From an uncultured bacterium (lineage in GTDB: Bacteria; Atribacterota; Atribacteria; Atribacterales; Caldatribacteriaceae), in NCBI GenBank assembly GCA_937139415.1, contig CAKZPS010000019.1, positions 52,577-116,576 of the forward strand: 64,000 bases of DNA. The letters are read 5' to 3'. The notes below the pieces were generated by a model. That model had not been told where the DNA came from, did not search any database, and saw only the letters and a program-made list of their open reading frames with translations. Numbering within the stretch: position 1 is the first letter of the stretch; every line of letters begins with the position of its first letter. The position numbers were made by a program, and so were the translations under genes. Shown piece after piece: positions 51,011 through 59,875 of this stretch.

Positions 51011-53999
51011 TGCACAAGGAGAGGTTCTTTTCGCTACCCCAGAAGTTTTCGCCTTGCTCGGTATTGAAAAAGGGCAGGATGATTCTTCCGCAATTGAGAA
51101 AGAGATCCTTCGGTCCCTTTTGCCGGGAGAATGTTTCTCGGTCTTGGAAGAGGAGGAGAATACATATCGGGTCGTTTCTTGGGGATCGCGGGAAATAGGT
51201 GTCATGGTTATCCCGGTGAGAGTAAAACCTCTCTTCTCTGGGCGAGTGGTTCTCTTAAAAGAGCTCACTTCCTCAGAGCGGGAGCTTCATACCCTGAGGA
51301 CGCTCTTTCATTTTCTCGTGACCCATGGTTCCCTTTTCTCTCCTCACCATTTTTCCTGGGATAGGGAGGCAAAAACCCTCCTTGGGGCGGTGGGTGGCGT
51401 TTTAGCCCTTGATTGGGGTGGTGTATTCCTGCATGGGAGTGGGTATACCTTCTTTTGCCGGGAAGAGTGGTCCCGCGAAGGAGTGAAAATGTTTGCTGAG
51501 CAAAATCGGCTTTGGTCTTTCGCCGAATTCACCTGGTGGAAAAAATGTTGGTCCGAGGGAGAGAGCGTATTCATTTCTTCACCGCAAGATTTCCCCTGGG
51601 AAGCGCGGAGGGAACGAGCCTTTTTGCAAAACTACTCCATCTCTGCCTTAGCCTGTATTCCCCTCTTTCAAGCTCACCAGCCGGTGGGGTTTCTCCTCTT
51701 TGCTACTTTTCATCGGGAGAGGGTTTGGGAGGAGAGGGAGAAACAATTCCTCCTCCTTGTGGGGCGAATATTCTCGCAGGTCACTGAATTCGCCCGGGAA
51801 CTCGAAGAGCATGTTGAAAGCCAGCAATTCCTCCGCCTCATTTTAGAAGAGATGCCTGATATCGTTTCCTTCAAGGACCACCGGGGTCGCTTGGTATGGG
51901 TGAGTGCTTTCTATCGAAAAATTCTCGGCGTTCAGAGTGATGAGGAACTTGTGGGGAAAACTGATTTTGACTTTTTCCCTCCCGAGCAGGCCGAGGAATT
52001 CTTTCAGGATGAGGAGAGAGTGCGGACCACCGGTAAGCCTCTCCTCAAGAAGCTCGAGCAGGTTCGTTTTGGTGATGGGGCGCTCCATTGGCTGTCAACG
52101 ACAAGAATACCGGTGCGAGATGCCAACGGGGAAGTGATGGGAGTTTTAACCATTTCCCAAGACATCACCTATTTGAAAGAGATTGAGGAGAAACTCGCCT
52201 GGGAAAGGAACCTCCTCTTTGCCATCATTAACGCCATCCCTGACCATATCTATGTCAAAGATCGAGAGCACCGTTTTTTGCTGGTGAACCATGCCGATGC
52301 CCGACATCACGGTTTTCATTCTCCCGATAAAATGGTAGGCAAAACCGATTTCGATCTCCATCCTCGATTCCTGGCCTGGCACTATTGGCAGGAGGAGGAA
52401 GAAATTTTTACTGCCGGGAAGACGGTTTTCAACGATGAACGAGAAGTTGATGATTGGTCTACCGGGGAGAAGAGAAAAATATGGATTTCTACCAATAAGG
52501 CTCCGATTTACGATGAAAGAGGAAGGATCATCGGTCTTGTGGGGGTGAATCGTGATATTACTGAGCGGAAAAGGGCTGAAGAAGCCCTACTCAAAGCCGA
52601 AAAGGAAAAGACCTTAATTCTCAACGCTCTCCAAGACCAAGTTACTTATTTTGAGCCGGGGATGAAAATCGCATGGGTGAACGAGGCAGTGTTTACCAAT
52701 TTTCATATTCCTTCCGAGCAACTGATTGGCCGGGTGTGTTATGAGGTCCTGGAAGGGCGAGATATCCCCTGCTTGGGGTGCGCGGTGGTTCGGGCTTTTG
52801 CTACCGGAAGGCCGGAAGAAGGGGAGATCGTCTCTCGTGAGGGGAAAATCTGGCACCAGAAGGCCTATCCCGTTCTTGATGAACGAGGGGAAGTGGTCCG
52901 GGTAGTAGAGATTTCTATCGATGTTACCGAGCGTCGGAAAGCGGAAGATCGGGTTCGTTACCTGAGCTTCCATGACCATCTGACCGGTCTCTATAATCGT
53001 TTCTTTTTCCAGGAAGAACTCAAGCGATTGGATACTCCAAGACAGCTTCCTTTGAGTGTCATTGTGGGAGACGTGAATAACCTGAAATTGACGAACGACG
53101 CCTTTGGTCACGAAGCAGGTGATGAGCTTTTGAGGAAGGTTGCGCTCATTCTCCTCCGTTCTTGCCGCCAGGAAGATATCGTTGCCCGGTGGGGAGGAGA
53201 CGAGTTTCTCATTCTCCTTCCTCGCACTTCTTTGCCCACCGCCCAGGAGATCATTGAACGAATTCGGAAAAATTGTGAAGAGGAGTCAAAGAAACGAGAG
53301 ACCTTGATCCCCTTGAGTATTTCTCTGGGATGCGCGGCCAAAGAGAGAGAAGGAGAACGCATTCAAGACGTCATCAACGAGGCAGAGGACCGCATGTACC
53401 GCAATAAACTCGCCGAGGGGCGGGGCATGCGTTCGGCCTTGGTCGCCTCTTTGGAACGGTCTCTGTGGGAAATTTCTCAAGAAACTGAAGCCCACTCCAA
53501 GAGGTTGCGTGCTCTGGCACGGAAGATGGGAGAGGCACTTTCCCTTTCGCCTTCTGAGCTCGATCTCCTTGATCTCTTGGCACGTTTACACGATTTGGGG
53601 AAGTTGGGTATCTCTCGCGCCATTCTCGATAAGGATGGACCACTCAGCGAGAAGGAATGGAAAGAGGTTAAAAAACACCCGGAGATCGGTTACCGAATTG
53701 CTCAGACTTCTTTTGAGCTCTTGCCTGTCGCAGAAGGGATTTTGGCCCATCACGAACGCTTTGATGGCAAGGGGTACCCCCAAGGACTCAAAGGAGAAGA
53801 GATACCCCTCATTGCCCGTATTCTGAGTATTATTGATGCCTTCGATGTTATGACGAGTGGACGACCGTACAGGGGACCGTTGAGCGAAGAAGAGGCTTTA
53901 GAAGAGCTTCGAAGGAACGCGGGAAGCCAGTTTGACCCCTCTTTAGTGGAAGTTTTCGTTCGCCTCATCGAGGGAGAGAAGGAGGGAGAGGTCTCATAG
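50976..53999 (+). CDS. Multi-PAS / GAF / GGDEF / HD-GYP cyclic-di-GMP sensor protein
   Basis: 1007 residues, no membrane helix. In order: N-terminal PAS-like segment (1-90), GAF-like region (about 100-285), three PAS domains (about 300-410 with PDIVSFKDHRGRLVWV; 415-535 with PDHIYVKDREHRFLLVN; 540-655 with CYEVLEGRDIPCLGC), GGDEF (signature GGDEF at 740-744) and HD-GYP (HD at 872-873, HHE at 925-927). The I-site RxxD is at 731-734. Both output domains look intact, so it could make and break cyclic-di-GMP. ATG 50976 follows AAGGAGG by nine bases. Confidence 0.92.
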   Translation: MEGSSVAILFLDAQGEVLFATPEVFALLGIEKGQDDSSAIEKEILRSLLPGECFSVLEEEENTYRVVSWGSREIGVMVIPVRVKPLFSGRVVLLKELTSSERELHTLRTLFHFLVTHGSLFSPHHFSWDREAKTLLGAVGGVLALDWGGVFLHGSGYTFFCREEWSREGVKMFAEQNRLWSFAEFTWWKKCWSEGESVFISSPQDFPWEARRERAFLQNYSISALACIPLFQAHQPVGFLLFATFHRERVWEEREKQFLLLVGRIFSQVTEFARELEEHVESQQFLRLILEEMPDIVSFKDHRGRLVWVSAFYRKILGVQSDEELVGKTDFDFFPPEQAEEFFQDEERVRTTGKPLLKKLEQVRFGDGALHWLSTTRIPVRDANGEVMGVLTISQDITYLKEIEEKLAWERNLLFAIINAIPDHIYVKDREHRFLLVNHADARHHGFHSPDKMVGKTDFDLHPRFLAWHYWQEEEEIFTAGKTVFNDEREVDDWSTGEKRKIWISTNKAPIYDERGRIIGLVGVNRDITERKRAEEALLKAEKEKTLILNALQDQVTYFEPGMKIAWVNEAVFTNFHIPSEQLIGRVCYEVLEGRDIPCLGCAVVRAFATGRPEEGEIVSREGKIWHQKAYPVLDERGEVVRVVEISIDVTERRKAEDRVRYLSFHDHLTGLYNRFFFQEELKRLDTPRQLPLSVIVGDVNNLKLTNDAFGHEAGDELLRKVALILLRSCRQEDIVARWGGDEFLILLPRTSLPTAQEIIERIRKNCEEESKKRETLIPLSISLGCAAKEREGERIQDVINEAEDRMYRNKLAEGRGMRSALVASLERSLWEISQETEAHSKRLRALARKMGEALSLSPSELDLLDLLARLHDLGKLGISRAILDKDGPLSEKEWKEVKKHPEIGYRIAQTSFELLPVAEGILAHHERFDGKGYPQGLKGEEIPLIARILSIIDAFDVMTSGRPYRGPLSEEEALEELRRNAGSQFDPSLVEVFVRLIEGEKEGEVS

Positions 54000-54001
54000 A
54001 G

Positions 54002-54265
54002 TTATGACTTCGGTGGTTTTTCCCGCCAAGCCTTGAGATCATTAGCGAGGAGTTTGGTGTTGAGACCTAAATGGACGAGCCCGAAAAGGAGGATGATCCA
54101 TCCGCCAACGGGGTGGATACGGAAGGCGATATTCCATGCAAGCTCGCTATTGAGGAGACCTTGTCCCGCCAGCCAGAGGATGAAACCGGTAGTGACCATG
54201 AGAAAGAGGAGCGCGATCATCGCTACCGCCACCACGCCCCGAATTTTCAAAGTGATCCTTTGCAT
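54002..54265 (-). CDS. Small membrane protein, DUF4405-like
   Basis: 87 residues with three hydrophobic helices (VVAVAMIALLFLMVTTGFILW, LAWNIAFRIHPVGGWIILLFG, and VHLGLNTKLL). Two conserved-looking His residues (FRIHPVGG and LVHLGLN) recall cytochrome b561/DUF4405 proteins that may carry haem, but no haem pathway is seen here. GGGGAATGAGG lies before ATG 54265. It is leftward and ends only two bases from the sensor gene stop. Confidence 0.72.
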   Translation of the reverse strand: MQRITLKIRGVVAVAMIALLFLMVTTGFILWLAGQGLLNSELAWNIAFRIHPVGGWIILLFGLVHLGLNTKLLANDLKAWREKPPKS

Positions 54266-54393
54266 AACCTCATTCCCCTTTTTTCTCGTATAGACCGTTT
54301 GGGGGATTTTTTATTCCAGGGGAGAAGAGGGGATGAAGAATTTTTGAACTGGTGCGATTTTTCAGGGTTACCCTGTATCGTATCCATCGTGCG

Positions 54394-54422
54394 TTGACAG
54401 GGTATGAGCAATATGGTACAGT
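54394..54422 (+). promoter_or_regulatory. Promoter of the FGGY kinase / dehydrogenase operon
   Basis: Perfect TTGACA (54394-54399), 17-base spacer, TACAGT (54417-54422) with TGG extending it. Start near 54429. An inverted repeat CAGGG-TTA-CCCTG (54363-54375) lies upstream, and CAGGGT recurs at 54398-54403 inside the -35/spacer. Confidence 0.8.
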
Positions 54423-54440
54423 TTTTTTGAGATTTCTATC

Positions 54441-54456
54441 TTGAGCTTTTGCTCAA
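54441..54456. promoter_or_regulatory. Candidate operator TTGAGC-TTTT-GCTCAA
   Basis: A perfect 6-bp inverted repeat with four-base centre, placed about 12-27 bases after the predicted start of transcription and 32 bases before the kinase start codon. Position fits a repressor site; a small RNA hairpin is the alternative. Confidence 0.55.
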
Positions 54457-54487
54457 TATGTATAGTCGGGGTGGGGGAGGTTGGAGA

Positions 54488-56044
54488 GTGGAAAAATACC
54501 TCTTGGGAATTGATATCGGGACCAGTGCGGTTAAAGCGGTGTTATTCACCCTCCAGGGGAAGGTGGTCGCTTCCGCAAATCAAGTGGTCCCCATTTACAG
54601 TGAAAAACCTGATTATGCCGAGCAAGATATGGAGGAAGTGTGGCGTATTGCTGCCCAAGCGGTGGCTGCATGTCTTGCGCAGGCAGGGGTTTCTCCTTCT
54701 CTGGTTGTTGCGGTAGGGGTAGCCGGTCAGGGAACCGGGTGTTGGCTCTTAGATGAGTCTCTACGACCGGTGAATAGGGCCATCATTTGGATTGATGGAC
54801 GGACGAAGCCGATTTTAGATGTTTGGCAAAAGAACGGTAAGCACCTTTTAGCGTTTGAGAAATCGAGTAACAGCATTTTCACTGGCTCTCCCATCGCTAT
54901 TTTACGCTGGCTCAAAGAAGAGAAACCACACATTTTCGAGAAGGCACGTCATTTGGTTTTCGCTAAAGATTGGATTCGCTATAAATTGACTCAAGAATTG
55001 GCTACCGACGCATCGGATTTTTCCATGTTTCCTCTCCCTTTGGAAGAAAACGTGCAGGAGATGCTTGACCTTTTTGATCTCTCCGAGCTCGGTGATATTT
55101 TCCCACCGGTGCGGAAAGCCTGGGAAGTGGTCGGGGGTATTACCGAAGAAGCTGCCTCTCTTACCGGACTCAAACCGGGTACCCCGGTAGTGGTAGGAGC
55201 AGTGGATGTTGCTTCTTGTGCTTTAGCTTTGGGAATTCTCCGTCTCGGTCAGGCTTACTCTATTCTCGGGACTACCTGTTTTAACGCTTTTCTCACCGAA
55301 AGATCACCCCGCCTCTTTGAGCCTTCTGGGGTAGGGATTTCGGTTTTTTACCCTTTGCTGGGAACCTATTTACGGGCTATGGCCACTATGTCGGGAACCC
55401 TCAGTTTAGATTGGTTTTTGACCCGTCTCTTGGGAAAAGAAGAGGAATTCTTGTGCCGTAAGGAAGCTCTTTTTGCTCGTTTAGAGAGAGAAGTAGAGAG
55501 TATTCCTCCGGGAGCGGAAGGCTTGCTCTTTCTCCCCTACATTAGCCCGGGAGGGGAACGGGCACCGTTTGTTGATCCTCGGGCACGAGGAGTTTTCTTT
55601 GGCATGAGTTACGCTCACCATGATGTTCATTTTCTCCGGGCGGTATATGAGGGAATTTCCTTCTCTATATTAGATTGTTTTGCATCGCTTTCTTCTTCCT
55701 TTGAGGAAATGCGTCTTTCCGGGGGAGGGGCGAAAAGTAATTTTTGGTGTCAGCTCATCGCCGATATGGTAGGGACATCGGTAGTGGTACCCCGGGTGCG
55801 GGAATTAGGTGCTTTGGGTGTGGCACTCCTTGCCGGGGTAGGAGTCGGTATTTTTCGGGACCTTTTCCAAGCAGTGGAGGCGACTTTCCAGGTGGATCGA
55901 ACCTTTTATCCCCGTGCCTCTCTTCACTCTTTCTATCGGGAGAAGTTTCTCGTGTATCGGAAGTTGCGAGAATCCCTCTTCGAGTTGTGGCGGATGAACG
56001 ACTTGGCCCAGGGAAAACTCAAAGAGATAGGGGGTGTTCTGTGA
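54488..56044 (+). CDS. FGGY-family carbohydrate kinase
   Basis: 518 residues, two actin-like halves. LLGIDIGTSAVKAVLF (phosphate 1 loop), GQGTGCWLLDESLRPV and IIWIDGR (substrate region), SILGTTCFNAFL, YISPGGERAPFVDPRARG and LSGGGAKSNFWCQLIAD (adenosine loop) mark the xylulokinase/glycerol/erythritol kinase family. The nearest named types would be L-xylulose or erythritol kinases, but I cannot fix the substrate. GTG 54488 follows GGGGGAGG by seven bases; an ATG at 54449 is in frame but lies over the operator. GTGA overlap with the dehydrogenase. Confidence 0.88.
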   Translation: MEKYLLGIDIGTSAVKAVLFTLQGKVVASANQVVPIYSEKPDYAEQDMEEVWRIAAQAVAACLAQAGVSPSLVVAVGVAGQGTGCWLLDESLRPVNRAIIWIDGRTKPILDVWQKNGKHLLAFEKSSNSIFTGSPIAILRWLKEEKPHIFEKARHLVFAKDWIRYKLTQELATDASDFSMFPLPLEENVQEMLDLFDLSELGDIFPPVRKAWEVVGGITEEAASLTGLKPGTPVVVGAVDVASCALALGILRLGQAYSILGTTCFNAFLTERSPRLFEPSGVGISVFYPLLGTYLRAMATMSGTLSLDWFLTRLLGKEEEFLCRKEALFARLEREVESIPPGAEGLLFLPYISPGGERAPFVDPRARGVFFGMSYAHHDVHFLRAVYEGISFSILDCFASLSSSFEEMRLSGGGAKSNFWCQLIADMVGTSVVVPRVRELGALGVALLAGVGVGIFRDLFQAVEATFQVDRTFYPRASLHSFYREKFLVYRKLRESLFELWRMNDLAQGKLKEIGGVL

Positions 56045-57069
56045 AGGCACTGGTACAAAAAACTGAAGAAAAGCAGAGTATTGTCTTCGAGGAGGTCGAA
56101 GAACCCTCACCTCTTCCTCAAGAGGTCAAGGTAAAGGTAATAGCGGCGGGTATTTGTGGCACCGATGTTCATGGTATTTCTTCCTTACGTCCTCCAGTGA
56201 TTTTGGGTCATGAATTTGCCGGAGTGATTACCGAGGTAGGAAGCGAAGTGAGGCAAGTAAAAGTGGGAGATCGAGTGACCTCAGAAACCACGGTTTTCTC
56301 TTGTGGGACTTGCCCTTACTGTGTGGAGGGACATTTCAATCTTTGTCCATATCGCAAGGGGATTGGCTCAGGTGTGAACGGAGCGTTTGCCGACTATATC
56401 GTCATCCCGGAAAAGGCTCTCCACGTGTTACCATCCACCCTTTCGTTTGAAGAGGGTGCCATCTTAGAACCCTTTGCCTGTGCGGTGCATGCAGTCATTG
56501 AACAGGCCAAGGTGGAAGAGGGAGAAAAAGTTTTGGTCTTTGGCCCGGGGCCACTTGGAATTTTAGTGGCCTGGCTTGCCCGCTTTTGTGGTGCTCAGGT
56601 TCTCTTAGCGGGTAAGGCTGAAGATAGAGGGCGGATGGAGAGAGCCGAGCGGTATTTACCCCCTCTGTCCACGGTGAACGTTGATGCGATTGACCTCGAA
56701 GGGTATATTCGTGATCACATTGACCCTTACGGCATGGATACCGTTTTCGAGTGCTCCGGGGCTTTGCCGGCGGTGTATATGGGACTTCGCCTCCTCAAGA
56801 AGAGAGGACGTTTCTTTCAATTGGGTATTCTCCATCGGGAAGTGCCAATCGATTTCGACGAATATCTTTTCTCCCGGGAGCTTGTTTTGAGCGGATCTCG
56901 TACCCAAAAGAAATCAAGCTGGGAAAAGGCGATGGCCATTCTCAACGAGCATTCTTTTCCGTTGAGGGAGCTTATCACCCATGTCCTTCCCTTAGAACGA
57001 TGGCAAGAGGGATTCGCTTTGACCCAGAGGAGGGAAGCCTTGAAGGTCATTCTCAAGCCCGGAGTGTGA
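56041..57069 (+). CDS. Zinc-dependent MDR alcohol/polyol dehydrogenase
   Basis: 342 residues, medium-chain dehydrogenase. Catalytic zinc ligands Cys39 (GICGTDVHG) and His57-Glu58 (LGHEFAG) are present, as are the structural zinc cysteines in CGTCPYCVEGHFNLC. The coenzyme fold is VFGPGPLGILVAWLARF. Similar to sorbitol or threonine dehydrogenases. Start is GTG 56041 (GTGA overlap with the kinase). Together they suggest oxidation of a polyol to a ketose and its phosphorylation (inference). Confidence 0.9.
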   Translation: MKALVQKTEEKQSIVFEEVEEPSPLPQEVKVKVIAAGICGTDVHGISSLRPPVILGHEFAGVITEVGSEVRQVKVGDRVTSETTVFSCGTCPYCVEGHFNLCPYRKGIGSGVNGAFADYIVIPEKALHVLPSTLSFEEGAILEPFACAVHAVIEQAKVEEGEKVLVFGPGPLGILVAWLARFCGAQVLLAGKAEDRGRMERAERYLPPLSTVNVDAIDLEGYIRDHIDPYGMDTVFECSGALPAVYMGLRLLKKRGRFFQLGILHREVPIDFDEYLFSRELVLSGSRTQKKSSWEKAMAILNEHSFPLRELITHVLPLERWQEGFALTQRREALKVILKPGV

Positions 57070-57139
57070 AAGGGGAAAAATTGTTTCATCTCTCTTGACT
57101 TCTTGAGAGGCATTTGTTACTCTGAAGACAGAGAATAAC

Positions 57140-57168
57140 TCACTTTGTTCAATAACAATTGTTATAAT
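57140..57168 (+). promoter_or_regulatory. Extended -10 promoter of the isomerase/ABC operon
   Basis: TGT-TATAAT (TATAAT at 57163-57168) with TCACTT 17 bases upstream (57140-57145), the same layout as the promoter at 14504-14532. Predicted leader is about 75 bases. Confidence 0.65.
57152..57165. promoter_or_regulatory. 14-bp perfect palindrome overlapping the -10 element
   Basis: ATAACAATTGTTAT is an exact palindrome that covers the spacer and first bases of the -10. A bound dimeric repressor would block RNA polymerase. No regulator gene is adjacent. Confidence 0.65.
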
Positions 57169-57248
57169 CATTCTCAGGGGAAATCCTAAAAGTAAGACGT
57201 GGATACGAAACAAAGACAAAAGTAATCTAGTCATACGGAGGTGATTTT

Positions 57249-58223
57249 GTGTCCTATTTACCGCTTTCGGTGGGGATTTGGTGTATGGGAGGCGTAGCAG
57301 ATCGTTTTCTTCCCCAAGGGTACGAGAAGCCGGTGGGAATCAAGGAGCGGATTCTTCGGATCAAAAAAGTTCCGGAAGTTGGAGCAATAGAACTTTTTGA
57401 TGACGAATTTGAACACATCTCGCCTCGGGATTTGAAATTGCTCTTAGATGATCAGGGATTACGGGTGAGCTGCATTAATTTCAATGCCCATGGACGTCCG
57501 CAGTGGCAAAAGGGAGCGCTCAGTGCTTTTGATGTGAAGTTGAGGAGGGAAGCGGTTGACGGTGTAAAGAGAGTGATCGATCTCTTAGACACCTTTGCGT
57601 GCCCGTCTTTGGGTTTGTGGTTGGGGACCGATGGCTTCGATTATCCTTTTCAGGTTGATTATGAGCGGGCATGGGGTTTGCTTTTGGAGTCATTGGCAGA
57701 AATTGCTGACTATCATCCTGCGATTAAGGTGGCCTTAGAGTATAAGCTCAAAGAACCGCGGCAGTATATTTTCATTGGTAACGCCTTTCGGGCACTTTAC
57801 ATTATTAAAAGCCTGGGGAAGAAAAACGTCGGGGTAACGGTTGACTTTGGACATGCGCTTATGGCTAAAGAAAACCCCGGAGAAGTCGTGACCGTGTTAG
57901 CACGGGAGAATGCTCTCTATAACATCCACTTTAACGACGCTTACCGCGAGTGGGACGATGACTTAGTAGCAGGAAGCGTGAATCTCTATGAAACTCTGGA
58001 GTTCCTGTACTCCATTAAGCAAGTGGGATACACAGGATATATTGGTTTCGATATTTTCCCCTATCGCATGGATCCCACCAAGGCTCTGGAGCTCTGTGTC
58101 CATAACACGAGAGGTTTAGAGCGATTGTTGGAAAAGATCGATCGAGCCGCTTTAGCGAAAGCCCAAGGGGAAGAGGACGCAGGATTAGCACACGAAGTGG
58201 TTCGGAAGGTATTCTTTGATTAG
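57249..58223 (+). CDS. Sugar-phosphate isomerase/epimerase family protein (xylose-isomerase-like TIM barrel)
   Basis: 324 residues. Metal ligands of the family can be placed: Glu in KVALEYKLKEP, Asp in VTVDFGHALM, His in YNIHFNDAY and Asp in IGFDIFPYR. These match the divalent-metal site of xylose isomerase-like enzymes such as rhamnose isomerases and tagatose epimerases. Start GTG 57249 with CGGAGGTGA upstream. The substrate is unknown; the operon suggests a sugar or polyol imported by the ABC system that follows. Confidence 0.83.
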   Translation: MSYLPLSVGIWCMGGVADRFLPQGYEKPVGIKERILRIKKVPEVGAIELFDDEFEHISPRDLKLLLDDQGLRVSCINFNAHGRPQWQKGALSAFDVKLRREAVDGVKRVIDLLDTFACPSLGLWLGTDGFDYPFQVDYERAWGLLLESLAEIADYHPAIKVALEYKLKEPRQYIFIGNAFRALYIIKSLGKKNVGVTVDFGHALMAKENPGEVVTVLARENALYNIHFNDAYREWDDDLVAGSVNLYETLEFLYSIKQVGYTGYIGFDIFPYRMDPTKALELCVHNTRGLERLLEKIDRAALAKAQGEEDAGLAHEVVRKVFFD

Positions 58224-58288
58224 GCGATAAACGGGGGAGGGACCCGTTACCCTTTTTACTTTTTCAATGAATGAAGGAGGGATGTACC

Positions 58289-59815
58289 GTGAGGAAAAGC
58301 GGTGTGTTTTTCGTGATACTCCTTTTGGTCACGGTGATGGTATGGGGCGCGGAGGCAAAGATTAAGCTCTTTCTCCCCCCGGGCGAAAAGAACCCCGATG
58401 TTGACTTTAGCGGCATTGAACTCACTGCGATTCATGACTCTGGTGCAGGGAGAATCTTGGAATGGTATGCACCACTCCTTGAGAAAGAGTGTGGAGTCAA
58501 AATTAAGAGAACGGAGATGGTGGATTTACCCAAATTGCGGGAGAAGGCCATGGGGGATCTCTTGGCCGGGAAACCCAGCTATCAAATTATCGAAATCAAT
58601 CCTCGTTTCATTGCTGATTTTGCCCTCACCGGGCTCATCGAACCACTCGATTCCTACTTTGCTCTCTACGAAGATGCTGATGTCAAGAAGTACCTCGATG
58701 ATGTCCTGCCTACCTATCGGGAGTTTTACATGAAATGGGGAGGAAACTATTGGGCGATTCCCTTCGACGGCGATATTCACCTTTTCAATTATCGAAAATC
58801 GTACTTTGAAAATCCAGAGTATCAGAAGATGTACCGAGAACAATTTGGCAAGGAGTTGGCACCTCCTGAAACCTGGGACGATTTTGTGAACTTAGGAAAA
58901 TTCTTTAAGCAAGTATTACCCCCCGACATGTACCCCACCATGTGGTGGCTTTTACCGCCCGATGGATCAGCCTTTTACTTCGACCTTGCCGCTGCTTACG
59001 GGGTCATGTACTTTAGTGAAGATATGGAACACGCCCTCTGGCCGAGGGACAAAGCGATTGAAGCCATGAGGAAGATGGTGGAGACCGCTCCCTATTGTCC
59101 TCCGGGGGTGGCAAACTTCGGATTCACCGAGACGGTAGATTACTGGTTGGCTGGAAAAGTGGTTTTCCAAATCTGGTTCATCGACATCAACGAATGGGGA
59201 CAGATGGGTCAGCCGGAGGTCAAAGGAGACGTAGCCAATGCCCTCATGCCTGGGTATCGGAATCCCGAAACCGGGGAGATCGTGAACCGGGCAATGGCAC
59301 CTTACAACCGCTTCTGGATCATTCCTAAGAATCTTCCCGATAAGGTAAAAGAGGCGGCTTTCTATGTGATGCTTCGAGTGTCGAGTGCAACCTATAGCGT
59401 CTACTCGGTAGCAGACACTTACTGTGGTATGGATCCCTACCTCTACTCTCACTTCACCGATGAGGCGGCGGCACAGTACACAAAACCCAATCCCCTCCGC
59501 GGTGTTGCTCCGGATTGGCCGGAGAATAATCCCACCTTCACTTCCTTTGAGGAAGCCCGCAAGCATCTTGACGGGGGATTGGCCAATCTCAAGGTAGCCT
59601 TCCCGGAGATCAACTGGCCAGGAGCAACAGAGTACACAGAATCCTTAGCTCGTTGGGTACAGCGAGCCATGAGCGGCGAGGTCACACCAGAGGTGGCCAT
59701 TGAAGAAGCTGCAAAAGAGTGGGAGGCCATTCGCGACAAATTAGGGAAGGAGAAACAAAAGGAATACTACCGCGAGTTCTTAGAGGCCGGTCGCAAATTG
59801 GGCTTCTGGAAATGA
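58289..59815 (+). CDS. Large extracellular solute-binding protein of a sugar/polyol ABC importer
   Basis: 508 residues with a signal peptide (VRKSGVFFVILLLVTVMVWG, cleavage near AEA). Family 1 type fold: AGRILEWYAPLLEKECGVKIKR, KPSYQIIEINPRFIADFALTG, WAIPFDGDIHLFNYRKSYF. It is larger than common CUT1 proteins (~420), which fits the GlpV-like group that works with two distinct ATPases. GTG 58289 is eight bases after AAGGAGGG; an ATG at 58271 covers that ribosome site and is rejected. Confidence 0.87.
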   Translation: MRKSGVFFVILLLVTVMVWGAEAKIKLFLPPGEKNPDVDFSGIELTAIHDSGAGRILEWYAPLLEKECGVKIKRTEMVDLPKLREKAMGDLLAGKPSYQIIEINPRFIADFALTGLIEPLDSYFALYEDADVKKYLDDVLPTYREFYMKWGGNYWAIPFDGDIHLFNYRKSYFENPEYQKMYREQFGKELAPPETWDDFVNLGKFFKQVLPPDMYPTMWWLLPPDGSAFYFDLAAAYGVMYFSEDMEHALWPRDKAIEAMRKMVETAPYCPPGVANFGFTETVDYWLAGKVVFQIWFIDINEWGQMGQPEVKGDVANALMPGYRNPETGEIVNRAMAPYNRFWIIPKNLPDKVKEAAFYVMLRVSSATYSVYSVADTYCGMDPYLYSHFTDEAAAQYTKPNPLRGVAPDWPENNPTFTSFEEARKHLDGGLANLKVAFPEINWPGATEYTESLARWVQRAMSGEVTPEVAIEEAAKEWEAIRDKLGKEKQKEYYREFLEAGRKLGFWK

Positions 59816-59875
59816 ATTTTTGGGGTTCCCTCCCCCCGAGAGTGAAAAACAAAATGAAAGGAAGGGGGCCGAGAG

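Noticed and set aside
55744..56040. Long N-terminal extension of the zinc dehydrogenase
   Set aside because: It is the FGGY kinase gene read in another frame; GTG 56041 gives the family start.
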